Shown in pieces: positions 35,472-44,393 of a DNA stretch of 53,794 nucleotides. The notes beneath the pieces are model-generated. The model did not search any database and was not told where the DNA came from. It saw only the letters and a list, made by a program, of their open reading frames with translations. Position numbers and translations under genes: made by a program. Positions within the stretch are counted from its first letter, which is position 1; each line of letters begins with the position of its first letter. The DNA is from JAVVEH01 sp032251435. GTDB taxonomy: Bacteria > Verrucomicrobiota > Lentisphaeria > Oligosphaerales > MVZH01. Location of the stretch: NCBI GenBank assembly GCA_032251435.1, contig JAVVEH010000028.1:1-53794 (forward strand), in the 5' to 3' direction.

Positions 35472-35500
35472 TTGCAAACGCGCTATTAAAAGATAAATTA
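35472..35500 (+). promoter_or_regulatory. Possible sigma-70-like promoter of rpmA
   Basis: TTGCAA followed after 16 bases by TAAATT, about 65 bases before the rpmA start. Both boxes match the consensus only partly, so this is tentative. Confidence 0.3.
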
Positions 35501-35563
35501 CTGCCTTTGTTTGAAACCAAAAGGCGACTCGCCAAACCTATTATCGCGTATTGGAGCAGTATT

Positions 35564-35815
35564 ATGGCACATAAAAAAGGTCAATCCAGCAGCCGGAACG
35601 GTCGTGACAGCAACCCGAAATACCGCGGTGTCAAAGCCTACGGCGGGGAAGTTATCAGCGCCGGCAGCATTATCGTCCGTCAATGCGGCACGAAAGTCCG
35701 CCCGGGCAAGAACGTCGGTTGCGGCCGCGATTACACGCTCTTCAGCTTGATTGACGGCACTGTTAAATTTGAAAAAAGCCGGCGTGAAGTCAACGTTCTT
35801 CCTCTGGAAGCGTAA
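35564..35815 (+). CDS. rpmA: 50S ribosomal protein L27
   Basis: 83 residues from ATG 35564 (GGAG upstream; the frame is open to 35507). The mature N-terminus M-A-H-K-K-G-Q-S-S-S-R-N-G-R-D-S matches L27, whose tail reaches the peptidyl-transferase centre. G-S-I-I-V-R-Q-C-G-T is also diagnostic. rplU (L21), its usual upstream neighbour, is missing; the two palindromic elements stand there instead. Confidence 0.96.
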   Translation: MAHKKGQSSSRNGRDSNPKYRGVKAYGGEVISAGSIIVRQCGTKVRPGKNVGCGRDYTLFSLIDGTVKFEKSRREVNVLPLEA

Positions 35816-35846
35816 TCAAACGCCCGTCCATTTTTTATGTTTAGCG

Positions 35847-35882
35847 AACGCCCGGCTTTTTTTTGGCCGGGCGTTTGTTTTA
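35847..35882 (+). terminator. Terminator between rpmA and obgE
   Basis: AACGCCCGGC, a T-rich loop, then GCCGGGCGTT followed by TTTGTTTT. obgE therefore may need read-through or its own promoter. Confidence 0.85.
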
Positions 35883-35955
35883 TATGCGTGGATGAGCGTG
35901 AGTCAACCGGGGCGACCCGGAACTTTTCAACCTGGAACTCGGAAGCTTTTATCCC

Positions 35956-36948
35956 ATGTTTGTGGATCGCGTTAACATTAAAATACGGGGCGGCGACGGC
36001 GGCCATGGCAGCATCAGTTTCCGCCGCGAGAAATATATTCCCAAGGGCGGTCCGGACGGAGGTGACGGCGGCAATGGCGGCAGTGTCATCTTTGTGGCCA
36101 CGGCTGGAGAACAAAGCCTAGTGGATCTGTATTACATGAACCACTACGAGGCTAAAAACGGCGTTCCCGGGATGGGCAAAAACCGTCACGGGCACAACGG
36201 CGCTGACAAGGTGGTGAACGTGCCTGTGGGCACGGTTTTTTACGATCTGAAAACCGGAGAGGTGGTCGCGGATTTGACCGAGGACGGGCAAGAGTGGGTC
36301 GGTGCCAAGGGCGGCAGCGGGGGTCATGGCAACCGCCGGTTTATCAGTTCAAAAAACCGGGCGCCGCGGATCGCCGGGGAGGGGTACCCGGGCGAGGAAC
36401 GGGAACTGCGGCTTGAATTGAAAACCATCGCTGATGTCGGCCTGGTCGGCTATCCCAACGCCGGAAAATCCACTTTTTTGAGCGCCGTCTCGGACGCGCA
36501 TCCCAAAACCGCTCCCTACCCGTTCACCACCCGCCACCCCAATGTGGGCGTGGTGGAATTTGACGACTATACCCGGATGACCATCGCGGATATCCCCGGA
36601 TTGATTGACGGTGCCCACAACAACGTGGGGTTGGGACACGATTTTCTCCGGCATATCGAACGCTGCCGGATGCTCTTGTACGTTCTCGACACCGCCGGTG
36701 TCGACACCCGCAATCCCGCCGACGATTTGGATCACCTGAAAAAGGAACTGGAGCTTTATCTGCCCGGCCTGACAGACAAGCCGTCCCTGGTGGTCGCCAA
36801 TAAGATGGATTTACCCGAGTCCGCGGATCATCTGGCGGAACTGAAAAAACGCCACCCGGATGTGGAAATCATGGAAATTTCCGCATTGACTCATGACCAT
36901 ACCCACGAGCTTATCCAGCGGTTGCGGCGGATCATTCAAACGGCCTGA
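35956..36948 (+). CDS. obgE: GTPase Obg/CgtA
   Basis: Ribosome-assembly GTPase of 330 residues. The glycine-rich Obg domain opens M-F-V-D-R-V-N-I ... G-G-D-G-G-H-G-S-I-S-F-R-R-E-K. The G domain has G1 G-Y-P-N-A-G-K-S-T (from about residue 165), G3 D-I-P-G-L-I-D-G-A and G4 N-K-M-D. There is no C-terminal OCT extension. Downstream of rpmA, as in most bacteria. Confidence 0.96.
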   Translation: MFVDRVNIKIRGGDGGHGSISFRREKYIPKGGPDGGDGGNGGSVIFVATAGEQSLVDLYYMNHYEAKNGVPGMGKNRHGHNGADKVVNVPVGTVFYDLKTGEVVADLTEDGQEWVGAKGGSGGHGNRRFISSKNRAPRIAGEGYPGEERELRLELKTIADVGLVGYPNAGKSTFLSAVSDAHPKTAPYPFTTRHPNVGVVEFDDYTRMTIADIPGLIDGAHNNVGLGHDFLRHIERCRMLLYVLDTAGVDTRNPADDLDHLKKELELYLPGLTDKPSLVVANKMDLPESADHLAELKKRHPDVEIMEISALTHDHTHELIQRLRRIIQTA

Positions 36949-36977
36949 CGTTCCAAGCCCTCAGCCACAATTCTCCG

Positions 36978-37706
36978 ATGACAGATCACACCTATCTTGG
37001 CGAAACGTTGACCGTGCCGACAGCCGATGGCGAGACGCTGCGCGTCACCGTCGCCTATCGGGATGACACGGATGTGAACCGCTTGGTGATGATCTTCCCA
37101 CCCAACCCGATCCTCGGCGGCGACAGCCAGAATAATGTCGTCCAAGCGCTCCTTGAGGAAGCCGCCGCCCGCGGCGCGTTGGCGGTCACGTTTGATTACC
37201 GGGGTGTCGCCGATGGCCGCGTCGGCCAGGTGGACATGATGACCTATTGGGAGAATCTGAACGAAACAGGCGATTTCAGCGATATTTTAACAGACGTGAC
37301 AACGGTCGCGGCCGCGGTGAAAAAAGCCTTCGGATCAACCGGATGCCAAGCGCTGATCGGTTACTCGTTTGGCTGTCTCATCGCGGTGCAAAGCGCCACC
37401 GCCCTAGGCTGTTCCACCGTGGCCGGCATTTCTCCCCCGATTGGAGAATATGATTTCACACCCTTTCTTGACGGCCTGGATCTGACGGTTTTCGTCGCCC
37501 CCGAAGATCTTTTTTGTCCGGCGGAGGAAGCGAAAGATGTCTTCGGCGGCTATGGTTGTCCCATCGTTGACATTCCCAGTGACGACCATTTTTTCCGGGA
37601 CACGGAGCCTCTTCTCGCTCAACAGGTCTTTGATTCTCTAATGCCGGAAATGTCATCATATCACAGCCCCCGTTTTTCGGACAATACCAGAAAAAACCGC
37701 GAGTGA
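36978..37706 (+). CDS. Alpha/beta hydrolase
   Basis: 242 residues. P-P-N-P-I-L-G-G-D-S-Q-N-N-V-V is a variant of the H-P-H-P-x-x-G-G loop found in a dienelactone-hydrolase-like subgroup. The nucleophile elbow is G-Y-S-F-G with Ser130, the acid probably lies in A-P-E-D-L-F, and the base is the histidine of S-D-D-H-F-F. Substrate unknown. Its stop overlaps the next gene's GTG start by four bases, so the two are translationally coupled. Confidence 0.85.
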   Translation: MTDHTYLGETLTVPTADGETLRVTVAYRDDTDVNRLVMIFPPNPILGGDSQNNVVQALLEEAAARGALAVTFDYRGVADGRVGQVDMMTYWENLNETGDFSDILTDVTTVAAAVKKAFGSTGCQALIGYSFGCLIAVQSATALGCSTVAGISPPIGEYDFTPFLDGLDLTVFVAPEDLFCPAEEAKDVFGGYGCPIVDIPSDDHFFRDTEPLLAQQVFDSLMPEMSSYHSPRFSDNTRKNRE

Positions 37707-38302
37707 CCATGAAGCATGAACCCAAAAAAATTCTCGTTATTCAAGGGCATCCTTTAGCGGACAGTTTTTGTTCAGCTCTGACAGACGCCTACGTCCGCGG
37801 CGCCAAAGAAGCCGGCGCGGACGTGAAAGAGCGGCGGCTGGCCAAGGCGGATTTTGATCCTGTTCTTCATAAAGGTTACCGTGAGATTCAGGCCTTGGAA
37901 CCCGACTTGAAAGCCATTCAAAACGACATCGTATGGGCTGAACACCTCGTCTTTTCTTTCCCGATCTGGTGGGGTACGCCGCCCGCGCTTATGAAAGGTT
38001 TTTTTGACCGGACGTTTGTGCCGGGATACGCCTATAAATACGCGTCGCCAAAAGCGCTCTTTCAAAAGAAACTGCTGTCAGGCCGGTCCGCCCGGGTCAT
38101 CTGCACTATGGACAGTCCCCCGTGGTACTTCCGCTGGTTGATTGGCGCTCCCGGATTGAAAATGATGAAGCATTCCATCCTCACATTCTGCGGGGTGTCA
38201 CCCGTCCGGGTCTCAACCTTCGGCTCTGTCAAACTCTCCTCGCAAAGCAAACGGGAAAAATGGCTGCAAAGAGCGGAGAAACTCGGACGGAAGCTCGCAT
38301 AG
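37703..38302 (+). CDS. NAD(P)H:quinone oxidoreductase-like flavoprotein (Flavodoxin_2 fold)
   Basis: 199 residues (GTG at 37703; ATG at 37709 is an alternative). I-L-V-I-Q-G-H-P near the N-terminus binds the flavin phosphate. F-S-F-P-I-W-W-G-T-P-P-A-L-M-K-G-F-F-D-R and F-V-P-G-Y-A-Y-K-Y are the signatures of the DT-diaphorase/KefF family. Likely an FMN/FAD-dependent two-electron quinone reductase in the cytoplasm. Coupled to the upstream alpha/beta hydrolase. Confidence 0.88.
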   Translation: MTMKHEPKKILVIQGHPLADSFCSALTDAYVRGAKEAGADVKERRLAKADFDPVLHKGYREIQALEPDLKAIQNDIVWAEHLVFSFPIWWGTPPALMKGFFDRTFVPGYAYKYASPKALFQKKLLSGRSARVICTMDSPPWYFRWLIGAPGLKMMKHSILTFCGVSPVRVSTFGSVKLSSQSKREKWLQRAEKLGRKLA

Positions 38303-38359
38303 CCGCACCTTTTAAGCTCCCTTGAACTCGCCGGCCACCAGCGCACTCTGATTATACAC

Positions 38360-39295
38360 CTATGCCCTGGGTGGAGGGGGCGCGAGCGCCGCCTGAACCG
38401 GATCAAAACGCTCTTTCTTATTCTCTCCGAGCGTCATCATCACAGGCAGGTTGGCGGGAACAATCTCCACCGCCGCGCCCGATTCCAGAAGCTTCTCGGT
38501 TTCCATGACCTCCAGAACTGTCTCCAAAATCTCCGGATCTTCCCGCCCGAGAGCGTTGAGTGTCCCCCCGACAATGCGCGGACGGGCCGCGGCGGCTTCG
38601 CCCATTTTCTGGGAGACTTTGTTGGCGGTCTGACTGCGAATCAGGCCTACCCGGTTATCACCATCCTGTTTCATGGCACTGGTGACCTGAACCAGTCGTT
38701 TAACAACTTTCTCGGTGATGTTATTCACCATTCCCTGGTCAGTGAAAGCGACTTTGCGAATGTAAACCGACCCCAGGCGGTACCCCCATTTTTCTGAAAG
38801 AGGGGAAACAGTCGCCCGTACTGTCCGGCTCAGGCTATGCCGGTCCTCCAGCATTTTTTCCATTTCCAGGTTGCTGAGTGTAGAGATCGTAGAACTGGCG
38901 ACATTGGCTTCCAGAGAACCCTCCGGGTTCGTGTTGTTGAACAGGTAAGGAACAGGATCATTGACTTGCATCTCATACCAGATGCCGACCCCCATCGGGG
39001 TTCCTTCTTCGGAGTTGACCATCTGCCCGCGCAGATAATGCTGACGAAGGGCCGTGCTGACCTTGTACCGTTTGCCGAAAAAAGGCAGAAGCAAAGCCTT
39101 GGGACCAAACTCACTGACCGGAAAATGAAGGCCCGGCGTGTCAAGACTGCCAATAACTTTACCGAACAAGGTGAACACCAGCGTTTCGCATTCACCGACA
39201 ACAGCATAGAGACAGAAAAACCGGGCCAGTCCCAGAGCGACGGGAACCGTAGCCAGGCCGACAATGATAGCAGTGATGTTGATAGCTGGTGACAT
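38360..39295 (-). CDS. SPFH/band-7 membrane protein (second of a pair)
   Basis: 311 residues: an N-terminal hydrophobic anchor (about 5-32), then an SPFH domain (G-L-H-F-P-V ... V-G-I-W-Y-E-M-Q-V-N-D-P), a helical segment and a proline-rich tail. SPFH proteins such as HflK/HflC, QmcA and flotillin form large membrane-attached cages. The gene abuts the upstream SPFH gene (the stop of one and start of the other share base 39295), suggesting a hetero-oligomer. No associated protease (FtsH, NfeD) is present in the window. Confidence 0.85.
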   Translation of the reverse strand: MSPAINITAIIVGLATVPVALGLARFFCLYAVVGECETLVFTLFGKVIGSLDTPGLHFPVSEFGPKALLLPFFGKRYKVSTALRQHYLRGQMVNSEEGTPMGVGIWYEMQVNDPVPYLFNNTNPEGSLEANVASSTISTLSNLEMEKMLEDRHSLSRTVRATVSPLSEKWGYRLGSVYIRKVAFTDQGMVNNITEKVVKRLVQVTSAMKQDGDNRVGLIRSQTANKVSQKMGEAAAARPRIVGGTLNALGREDPEILETVLEVMETEKLLESGAAVEIVPANLPVMMTLGENKKERFDPVQAALAPPPPRA

Positions 39296-40341
39296 TAGAG
39301 CGCCTCCCCGGTTTTAACCGTCGCGATGGCTCCTGTGGTCTGAACCACCCGGGTCGCCCGGGCCAGTAACGGCATGCGCATATTTCGAAGATAGGCTTTT
39401 AAGGCCCCCTGCCCTCCCTCCTTTTTAACCTGCGTCAATGTCCCCGCCAGCTCTTTCAATGGCGCCACCTCCGCCTGGGCGTTGTTGGTGGCAATTTCCA
39501 CAGCCCGTTTGCTCATGGTGATCTGCTGTTCAGCATCCGCCCGGGCTGTGCTGATATCCGCCGCCACTTGATTGCGTGTGCTGTTAATGGCTGAAAGCGC
39601 CTGATCGACCTGCGGGGGAGGATCAATTTCTGTAATCAGGGCCGCATCCAATTCAATCCCGTAACGGCCCGCCGTCCCTTTACACTGTTGTTCCATGTAG
39701 TCGTTCAACAAGGGCAGATTTTTCCTCAGATCATTGATGGACACACCCTCCGAAAGCTCCACGGCCGAACCGTCCTCCACGCCCGTCAATTCATCGCCGA
39801 CAATCAAACCACCCCCTTTGGGATCCTCAAAATTGGCGATCCGCTCCCGCAAGACCGACACAAAATAGCCCATCACATGCTCCAATGGGTTTAGAACCCC
39901 GAACAGATAGGCGTACAGGTTGTTTTCACAAACCCGGAAGCGGAGCTGGCCATTAACCCCTGTTGTGAGGTTATCTTTTGTGACCGATTCAATGGTGCTC
40001 TGGCGTTTCGTAGGATCCCAGGTGAGATCAACGGCCTCGGTCGCCACGCTGACTTTATGCACTTTCTGCCAGGGCCATTTGAAATAAGGGCCCCCAGGCC
40101 GAATCACCCGGATTGTCGGATACTCGTAGCGATCACCATCATCCGGATCTCTTTCTGGAAGCGGTGCCTTCGGCATTCGCTGAGCCTTGCCAAATGTGGT
40201 CAGCACAGCCCGCTGATCCGGTCGAACAGTAAAGAAGCCTGTTAGCAGCACTCGGAAAAAGGCGTAGACAAACAGACCCAAAAAGAAGAAAAGAACAAAC
40301 ATACCGGCGCCTCCATACGTTTTTATCGGGACAATCTCCAA
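39295..40341 (-). CDS. SPFH/band-7 membrane protein (first of a pair)
   Basis: 348 residues with one N-terminal transmembrane helix (about 13-35), then F-T-V-R-P-D-Q-R-A-V-L-T-T-F-G, the classic SPFH entry, and a long alanine/glutamate-rich helix (about 240-310; Q-V-A-A-D-I-S-T-A-R-A-D-A-E-Q-Q) typical of flotillin/HflK coiled coils. Paired with the SPFH gene directly downstream. Function in this organism unknown; membrane-quality control or membrane organisation is the family theme. Confidence 0.88.
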   Translation of the reverse strand: MEIVPIKTYGGAGMFVLFFFLGLFVYAFFRVLLTGFFTVRPDQRAVLTTFGKAQRMPKAPLPERDPDDGDRYEYPTIRVIRPGGPYFKWPWQKVHKVSVATEAVDLTWDPTKRQSTIESVTKDNLTTGVNGQLRFRVCENNLYAYLFGVLNPLEHVMGYFVSVLRERIANFEDPKGGGLIVGDELTGVEDGSAVELSEGVSINDLRKNLPLLNDYMEQQCKGTAGRYGIELDAALITEIDPPPQVDQALSAINSTRNQVAADISTARADAEQQITMSKRAVEIATNNAQAEVAPLKELAGTLTQVKKEGGQGALKAYLRNMRMPLLARATRVVQTTGAIATVKTGEAL

Positions 40342-40396
40342 AAAAGATGGCTAAAGATAGCCTTCTCTTTTGCGCCTGCAACCAGATTTTCGGGCT

Positions 40397-40642
40397 TTAT
40401 GGCGACCGATGCCGTTTCCAACCGGCAATTATCAGGATTTGCACGATCCACAGAAAAGCTCCCGTGGCCAGTGCGTTGGTGGCTCGTATTTTGAGAAAGA
40501 TAATTACGCCCGGAACAGCCTTGACCGGATCAGGCCGAACTGAGTTTATGACACTCATTCCTGAAACAAATGCGGCCGCCACAGGATGAACCGCCCCGGT
40601 AAAACGGATAGTCAGTGACAGAACACTGAGAGTCAGGGCCAC
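40397..40642 (-). CDS. Possible small membrane protein upstream of SPFH pair
   Basis: 81 codons from a GTG with a poor ribosome-binding site. Hydrophobic stretches occur at about 19-32 and 44-73, ending in a basic tail. It lies 55 bases upstream of the SPFH pair in the same direction, so it may be the first gene of that operon, but coding status rests only on frame, hydrophobicity and position. Confidence 0.4.
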   Translation of the reverse strand: MALTLSVLSLTIRFTGAVHPVAAAFVSGMSVINSVRPDPVKAVPGVIIFLKIRATNALATGAFLWIVQILIIAGWKRHRSP

Positions 40643-41192
40643 ACGGTCTTTGCCAGGATATCAATAAAGACATTCGACAGAAAAATTTAGGACAGAAAAA
40701 TATGGGAATATGAATTGGGAATTTTCTCTGCAGATGGCGTTGTCACTGATTGGACACAGATAAAATTACCAATGCGCTTTCATCGCTTCGCGAGCGGGAA
40801 GGTTATCTAACAATGGAACATTCTGATTTTCCTAAGGCGATTAATGAAAACAGAAATTTAACTGTAGGGTCCTATTTTCCCCTGTCTTTCTTCATTTTTC
40901 TGTCACCAATATTTCTGTCCAATATCTTTATATTCTACAGTGATACCATACGTTGTAAAAATCAGACACTTTTGGGATTTTTGCGCCCTTTCTGAATGAT
41001 TTTATCGAGTTGCCGGAGAAAATTAGACCGCTCCCGCTGCTGTAAAGGAGCCGGGCCGCCGGTCATTTCCCCTATATCCCTTTAAATCACTAAGCAGGTT
41101 AAGCAATCAACATAAATATGCATGCAAGTATCCTTTGGGAAACCGATACGGGGTCACGATTCGCATGTCTCATCACGTCTGGAGTTCTCCGT
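40643..41192. other. AT-rich intergenic region with GACAGAAAAAT inverted motifs
   Basis: No supported gene. The motif GACAGAAAAATNT occurs at about 40678 and 40691, and its complement (TTTCTGTC types) three times at about 40882-40920. This gives an inverted arrangement bounding roughly 240 bp. An 81-codon frame inside (40750-40995) is low-complexity and hydrophobic and is not convincing. Confidence 0.4.
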
Positions 41193-41491
41193 CGGTGTCC
41201 CGACTTTCCACGTGAGTGGGGGCGTCGCCCACAACGTGGGCACGCGTCCAGTCGGAATCTTTCCTGTCGCGGGCGCTCCGCACCGATCTTTAGCCGGCTG
41301 AAGCCGGTACACCAACGAAGAGCCGGCTAAATCCGGTACACCGACAAGGGGAATCTTTTTGAACACGCATGGATGGGTCAGGTCGGTGTACCGACTTCAG
41401 TCGGAATCTTTCCTGTCGCGGGCGCTCCGCGCCGATCTTTAGCCGGCTGAAGCCGGTACACCAACGAAGAGCCGGATAAATCCGGTAAACC
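41193..41491. repeat. REP/BIME array, left block
   Basis: Two BIME units. The basic unit pairs GGTGTACCGACTTCAGTCGG with the complementary CCGGCTGAAGCCGGTACACC across a GC-rich centre (CGCGGGCGCTCCGCGCC); each arm is itself a hairpin. Extra single REPs of AGCCGGCTAAATCCGGTACACC type trail the units. The first unit has 42 foreign bases (41207-41248) inside its hairpin loop. It lies upstream of the carbamoyltransferase cluster. From 41492 to 41733 nothing else is seen. Confidence 0.9.
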
Positions 41492-41733
41492 GATTTGAAG
41501 GGATATGCTCAAAGCGTAGCGCATATCGGGCATGAAACAAATTCTTGGCCATCCCGTGGGGGGCCTGCCTGTATCCATCCCAACGAACTTTCGGGCGCAC
41601 CAAGATTTTGCCGGATTTATAGACTATATTCCCTTTTCTCAGAATTATCCCGAATGTTTCTGTATAAAAGCTTTGTCAGAAGGACAAGCGGTGTCCTTCC
41701 CGCGGGTGACGCGGGTGAGTGATCAATAACCCC

Positions 41734-44046
41734 ATGAACTACATCTTAGGCATATCAGCTTTTTTTCACGACAGCGCCGCCGCGTTGCTGCGCGACGGGA
41801 AGCCTGTCGCCGCCGCCCAGGAAGAACGCTTCACGAGAACCAAACATGACGCGTCCTTTCCGCGAAACGCCATCACTTTCTGCCTGCGGCAGGCTGATAT
41901 CGCGCCGACGGATCTGGCGGCGGTCGCATTCTACGAAAAACCATTGGTCAAGTTTCATCGTTTGATGGAAACATACGCGGCGGTCGCCCCCAGGGGATGC
42001 GCTTCTTTCCGCGCGGCGATGCCGCAATGGATCCAGACCAAGCTCAATATACCCCGCCTCATCTCCCGTGGTCTTCCCGGATACGATGGCGCGGTTCTTT
42101 TCCCTGAACACCACGAAAGCCACGCGGCGGCGGCCTTTTTCCCGTCACCCTTCGCCAAGGCGGCCATTGTCACGATTGACGGTGTCGGGGAATGGACAAC
42201 CACCTCCATCGCTGTCGGCCATGACAATCGTATCGAATTTCTCCAGAGAATACGCTTCCCCCACTCGCTCGGACTTCTTTACAGCGCTTTCACCTATTAC
42301 CTGGGGTTTCAGGTCAATTCGGGCGAATACAAAGTCATGGGACTGGCCCCCTACGGTGATTCCAGCCAGGCGGAGAAATATGCCCGGCTTATACAGGACA
42401 GCTTAATCGACATCCGCCCGGATGGTAGTTTCCGCATGGACATGTCGTTTTTCAATTACTGCCAGGGGCTGACCATGACCAATGAAAAATTCAACCGGCT
42501 GTTTGGCGCCCCTCCGCGGAAAAGCGATCAGCCCCTCACGCAACGGGATATGGATCTGGCGGCGGCCGTTCAACTCGTCACGGAGAGGATCATGCTTCAA
42601 ATCGCCCGGCACGCCCGCCAACTGACCGGAGTGAACAATCTCTGTATGGCGGGAGGAGTGGCCCTGAACTGCGTCGGGAACGGCCTTATCCTGCGTGAAA
42701 AGATCTTCGACCGCTGTTTTTTCCAGCCGGCCGCGGGTGACGCCGGCGGCGCTTTGGGCGCCGCGTTGACGGTCTGGCATCATGTGATGGAACAACCGAG
42801 AACGGCTGACGAAACGCATGACACTCAGAAGGGCTCCCTGCTGGGGCCGCGATTCACCAATGACGACATTGAGACCTTCGCCCGGAAAGCCGGGGCCACT
42901 TACCGCCGTTTCGATGCTGAAGACGACTTGCTTGCCCGCGTCGCCGACCTGCTGGCCGAAGGCAAAGTCGTCGGCCATTTTCATGGCCCCATGGAATTTG
43001 GTCCAAGAGCCCTTGGCGCCCGTTCAATCCTCGGAGATTCCCGGAATCCCGGCATGCAGTCGACCATGAATCTGAAGATCAAATTCCGGGAGTCCTTCCG
43101 GCCGTTCGCGCCCATTGTTCTGGAAGAAGACTGTCAGGCATACTTCGATCTTTCTCAGCCCAGCCCGTACATGCTTCGGGTCGGGCATGTGCGTCCTGAA
43201 AGGCGGAAAGAAGAAGATTCTTCCGATCTGTGGGGCATAGACCGCCTGAACCAACCGCAGTCGGATATTCCAGCGGTCACCCACGTCGACTACAGCGCCC
43301 GGGTTCAAACCGTGGACAACGAGCGCGACCCGCGGCTCCATCGTCTGCTTCAGATCTTTAAGGAAAAGACCGGGTGTTCCGTTCTGGTGAACACGAGCTT
43401 TAATATCCGCGGAGAACCGATTGTCTGCACACCCGCGGATGCCTACCGGTGTTTCATGGGCACGGAAATGGATGGGTTGGTGATGGAGAACTGCCTGTTT
43501 TTGAAAGCAGAGCAACCATCCGCCGAGGGGACCGTCGGCGGGGCGGATTATGTTGACCATTTCCAGCAGGCGGACACTGTGGCGGTGCCGGACACACACA
43601 CTTTCCGGGGAGTTCGGGAGCTGTGGCGGGATCCCCCCTCAAAGACCCGTTCCTTCGGCTGGATTTTTCTATCAGGCATGACGCTCATCGGCGCTCTGCG
43701 GATTGTCCTCCATGGCGGAATGAATCTGAGCGGGGGGCTCGCGCGTCTCAATCCCGCTCTCCCCTGGTGGGGTATAGGGGTGGTTGTCGGCCTGGCGGCG
43801 GCGCTGGCGCCAAAACAATTCAGATTTTTGTATGTCACCTGGATGCTCATGGGGCAAATCATCGGAAAAGTAGTCATGCAGGTGATTCTCATGCTTGTAT
43901 ATTTTTGCATTTTAACCCCCATTGGACTACTGTATCGCCGTTGGACCGGCCCGTTGGCCGGAAAGCTTCGCCCGAATGGGTCTTCAACCTATTGGGAAAG
44001 CTATCAGTGTGGCAACGCGGACGAAGATTACTATCGAACCTATTAG
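41734..44046 (+). CDS. NodU/TobZ-type carbamoyltransferase fused to SxtJ-like membrane domain
   Basis: 770 residues from ATG 41734 (start M-N-Y-I-L-G-I-S-A, as in the family; a GTG lies at 41719). The Kae1-like N-domain has H-H-E-S-H-A-A-A-A metal ligands, V-N-S-G-E-Y-K-V-M-G-L-A-P and A-G-G-V-A-L-N-C; the C-domain has F-G-P-R-A-L-G-A-R-S-I-L and N-T-S-F-N-I-R-G-E-P-I-V-C. These transfer a carbamoyl group to a hydroxyl. Residues about 635-765 are an added membrane module (three to four helices, ending P-I-G-L-L-Y-R-R) resembling SxtJ, normally a separate neighbouring gene. The fusion would fix the enzyme to the inner membrane. Acceptor unknown. Confidence 0.88.
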   Translation: MNYILGISAFFHDSAAALLRDGKPVAAAQEERFTRTKHDASFPRNAITFCLRQADIAPTDLAAVAFYEKPLVKFHRLMETYAAVAPRGCASFRAAMPQWIQTKLNIPRLISRGLPGYDGAVLFPEHHESHAAAAFFPSPFAKAAIVTIDGVGEWTTTSIAVGHDNRIEFLQRIRFPHSLGLLYSAFTYYLGFQVNSGEYKVMGLAPYGDSSQAEKYARLIQDSLIDIRPDGSFRMDMSFFNYCQGLTMTNEKFNRLFGAPPRKSDQPLTQRDMDLAAAVQLVTERIMLQIARHARQLTGVNNLCMAGGVALNCVGNGLILREKIFDRCFFQPAAGDAGGALGAALTVWHHVMEQPRTADETHDTQKGSLLGPRFTNDDIETFARKAGATYRRFDAEDDLLARVADLLAEGKVVGHFHGPMEFGPRALGARSILGDSRNPGMQSTMNLKIKFRESFRPFAPIVLEEDCQAYFDLSQPSPYMLRVGHVRPERRKEEDSSDLWGIDRLNQPQSDIPAVTHVDYSARVQTVDNERDPRLHRLLQIFKEKTGCSVLVNTSFNIRGEPIVCTPADAYRCFMGTEMDGLVMENCLFLKAEQPSAEGTVGGADYVDHFQQADTVAVPDTHTFRGVRELWRDPPSKTRSFGWIFLSGMTLIGALRIVLHGGMNLSGGLARLNPALPWWGIGVVVGLAAALAPKQFRFLYVTWMLMGQIIGKVVMQVILMLVYFCILTPIGLLYRRWTGPLAGKLRPNGSSTYWESYQCGNADEDYYRTY

Positions 44047-44053
44047 ACCCCGT

Positions 44054-44245
44054 ATGAACGCTCCGAAAAAAGACAAACTCCCGGCCCGAAAACAAGGCAT
44101 GGTCAGAGAATTGGCGGGCTTTCTGCTCGCCAATAAGCTCTGGTGGCTCGTCCCCATTGTCGTCGTATTGGGTTTACTTACCCTGTTGGCCGCCATCGCG
44201 GCGGTGTCAGGCAGCGCCGCTCCGTTCATCTACAGCATTTTCTGA
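44054..44245 (+). CDS. DUF5989-type small membrane protein
   Basis: 63 residues, ATG 44054, seven bases after the carbamoyltransferase. A basic N-terminus is followed by E-L-A-G-F-L-L-A-N-K-L-W-W-L-V-P-I, one transmembrane helix and the ending A-P-F-I-Y-S-I-F, which matches the short family usually found next to SxtJ and carbamoyltransferase genes. Function unknown; probably part of the same membrane complex. A longer frame in the same phase begins inside the upstream gene but is unlikely. Confidence 0.8.
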   Translation: MNAPKKDKLPARKQGMVRELAGFLLANKLWWLVPIVVVLGLLTLLAAIAAVSGSAAPFIYSIF

Positions 44246-44393
44246 TATGGCGGAACCCTCTCAAAAATCGGCATACAGCCATCGCTTAAAGTGGCTGCAT
44301 TCCTTTTACTCGAACCAATTACAAAAGATTTTTCTCCGGGATTAATTAGGGTTGTATAGATTTAAACTCCCGCGGGGGGTGGCAGTCAACTAG

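Noticed and set aside
40750..40995. 81-codon ORF in the AT-rich gap
   Set aside because: Phenylalanine-rich, low-complexity translation spanning inverted motifs, with no ribosome-binding site.
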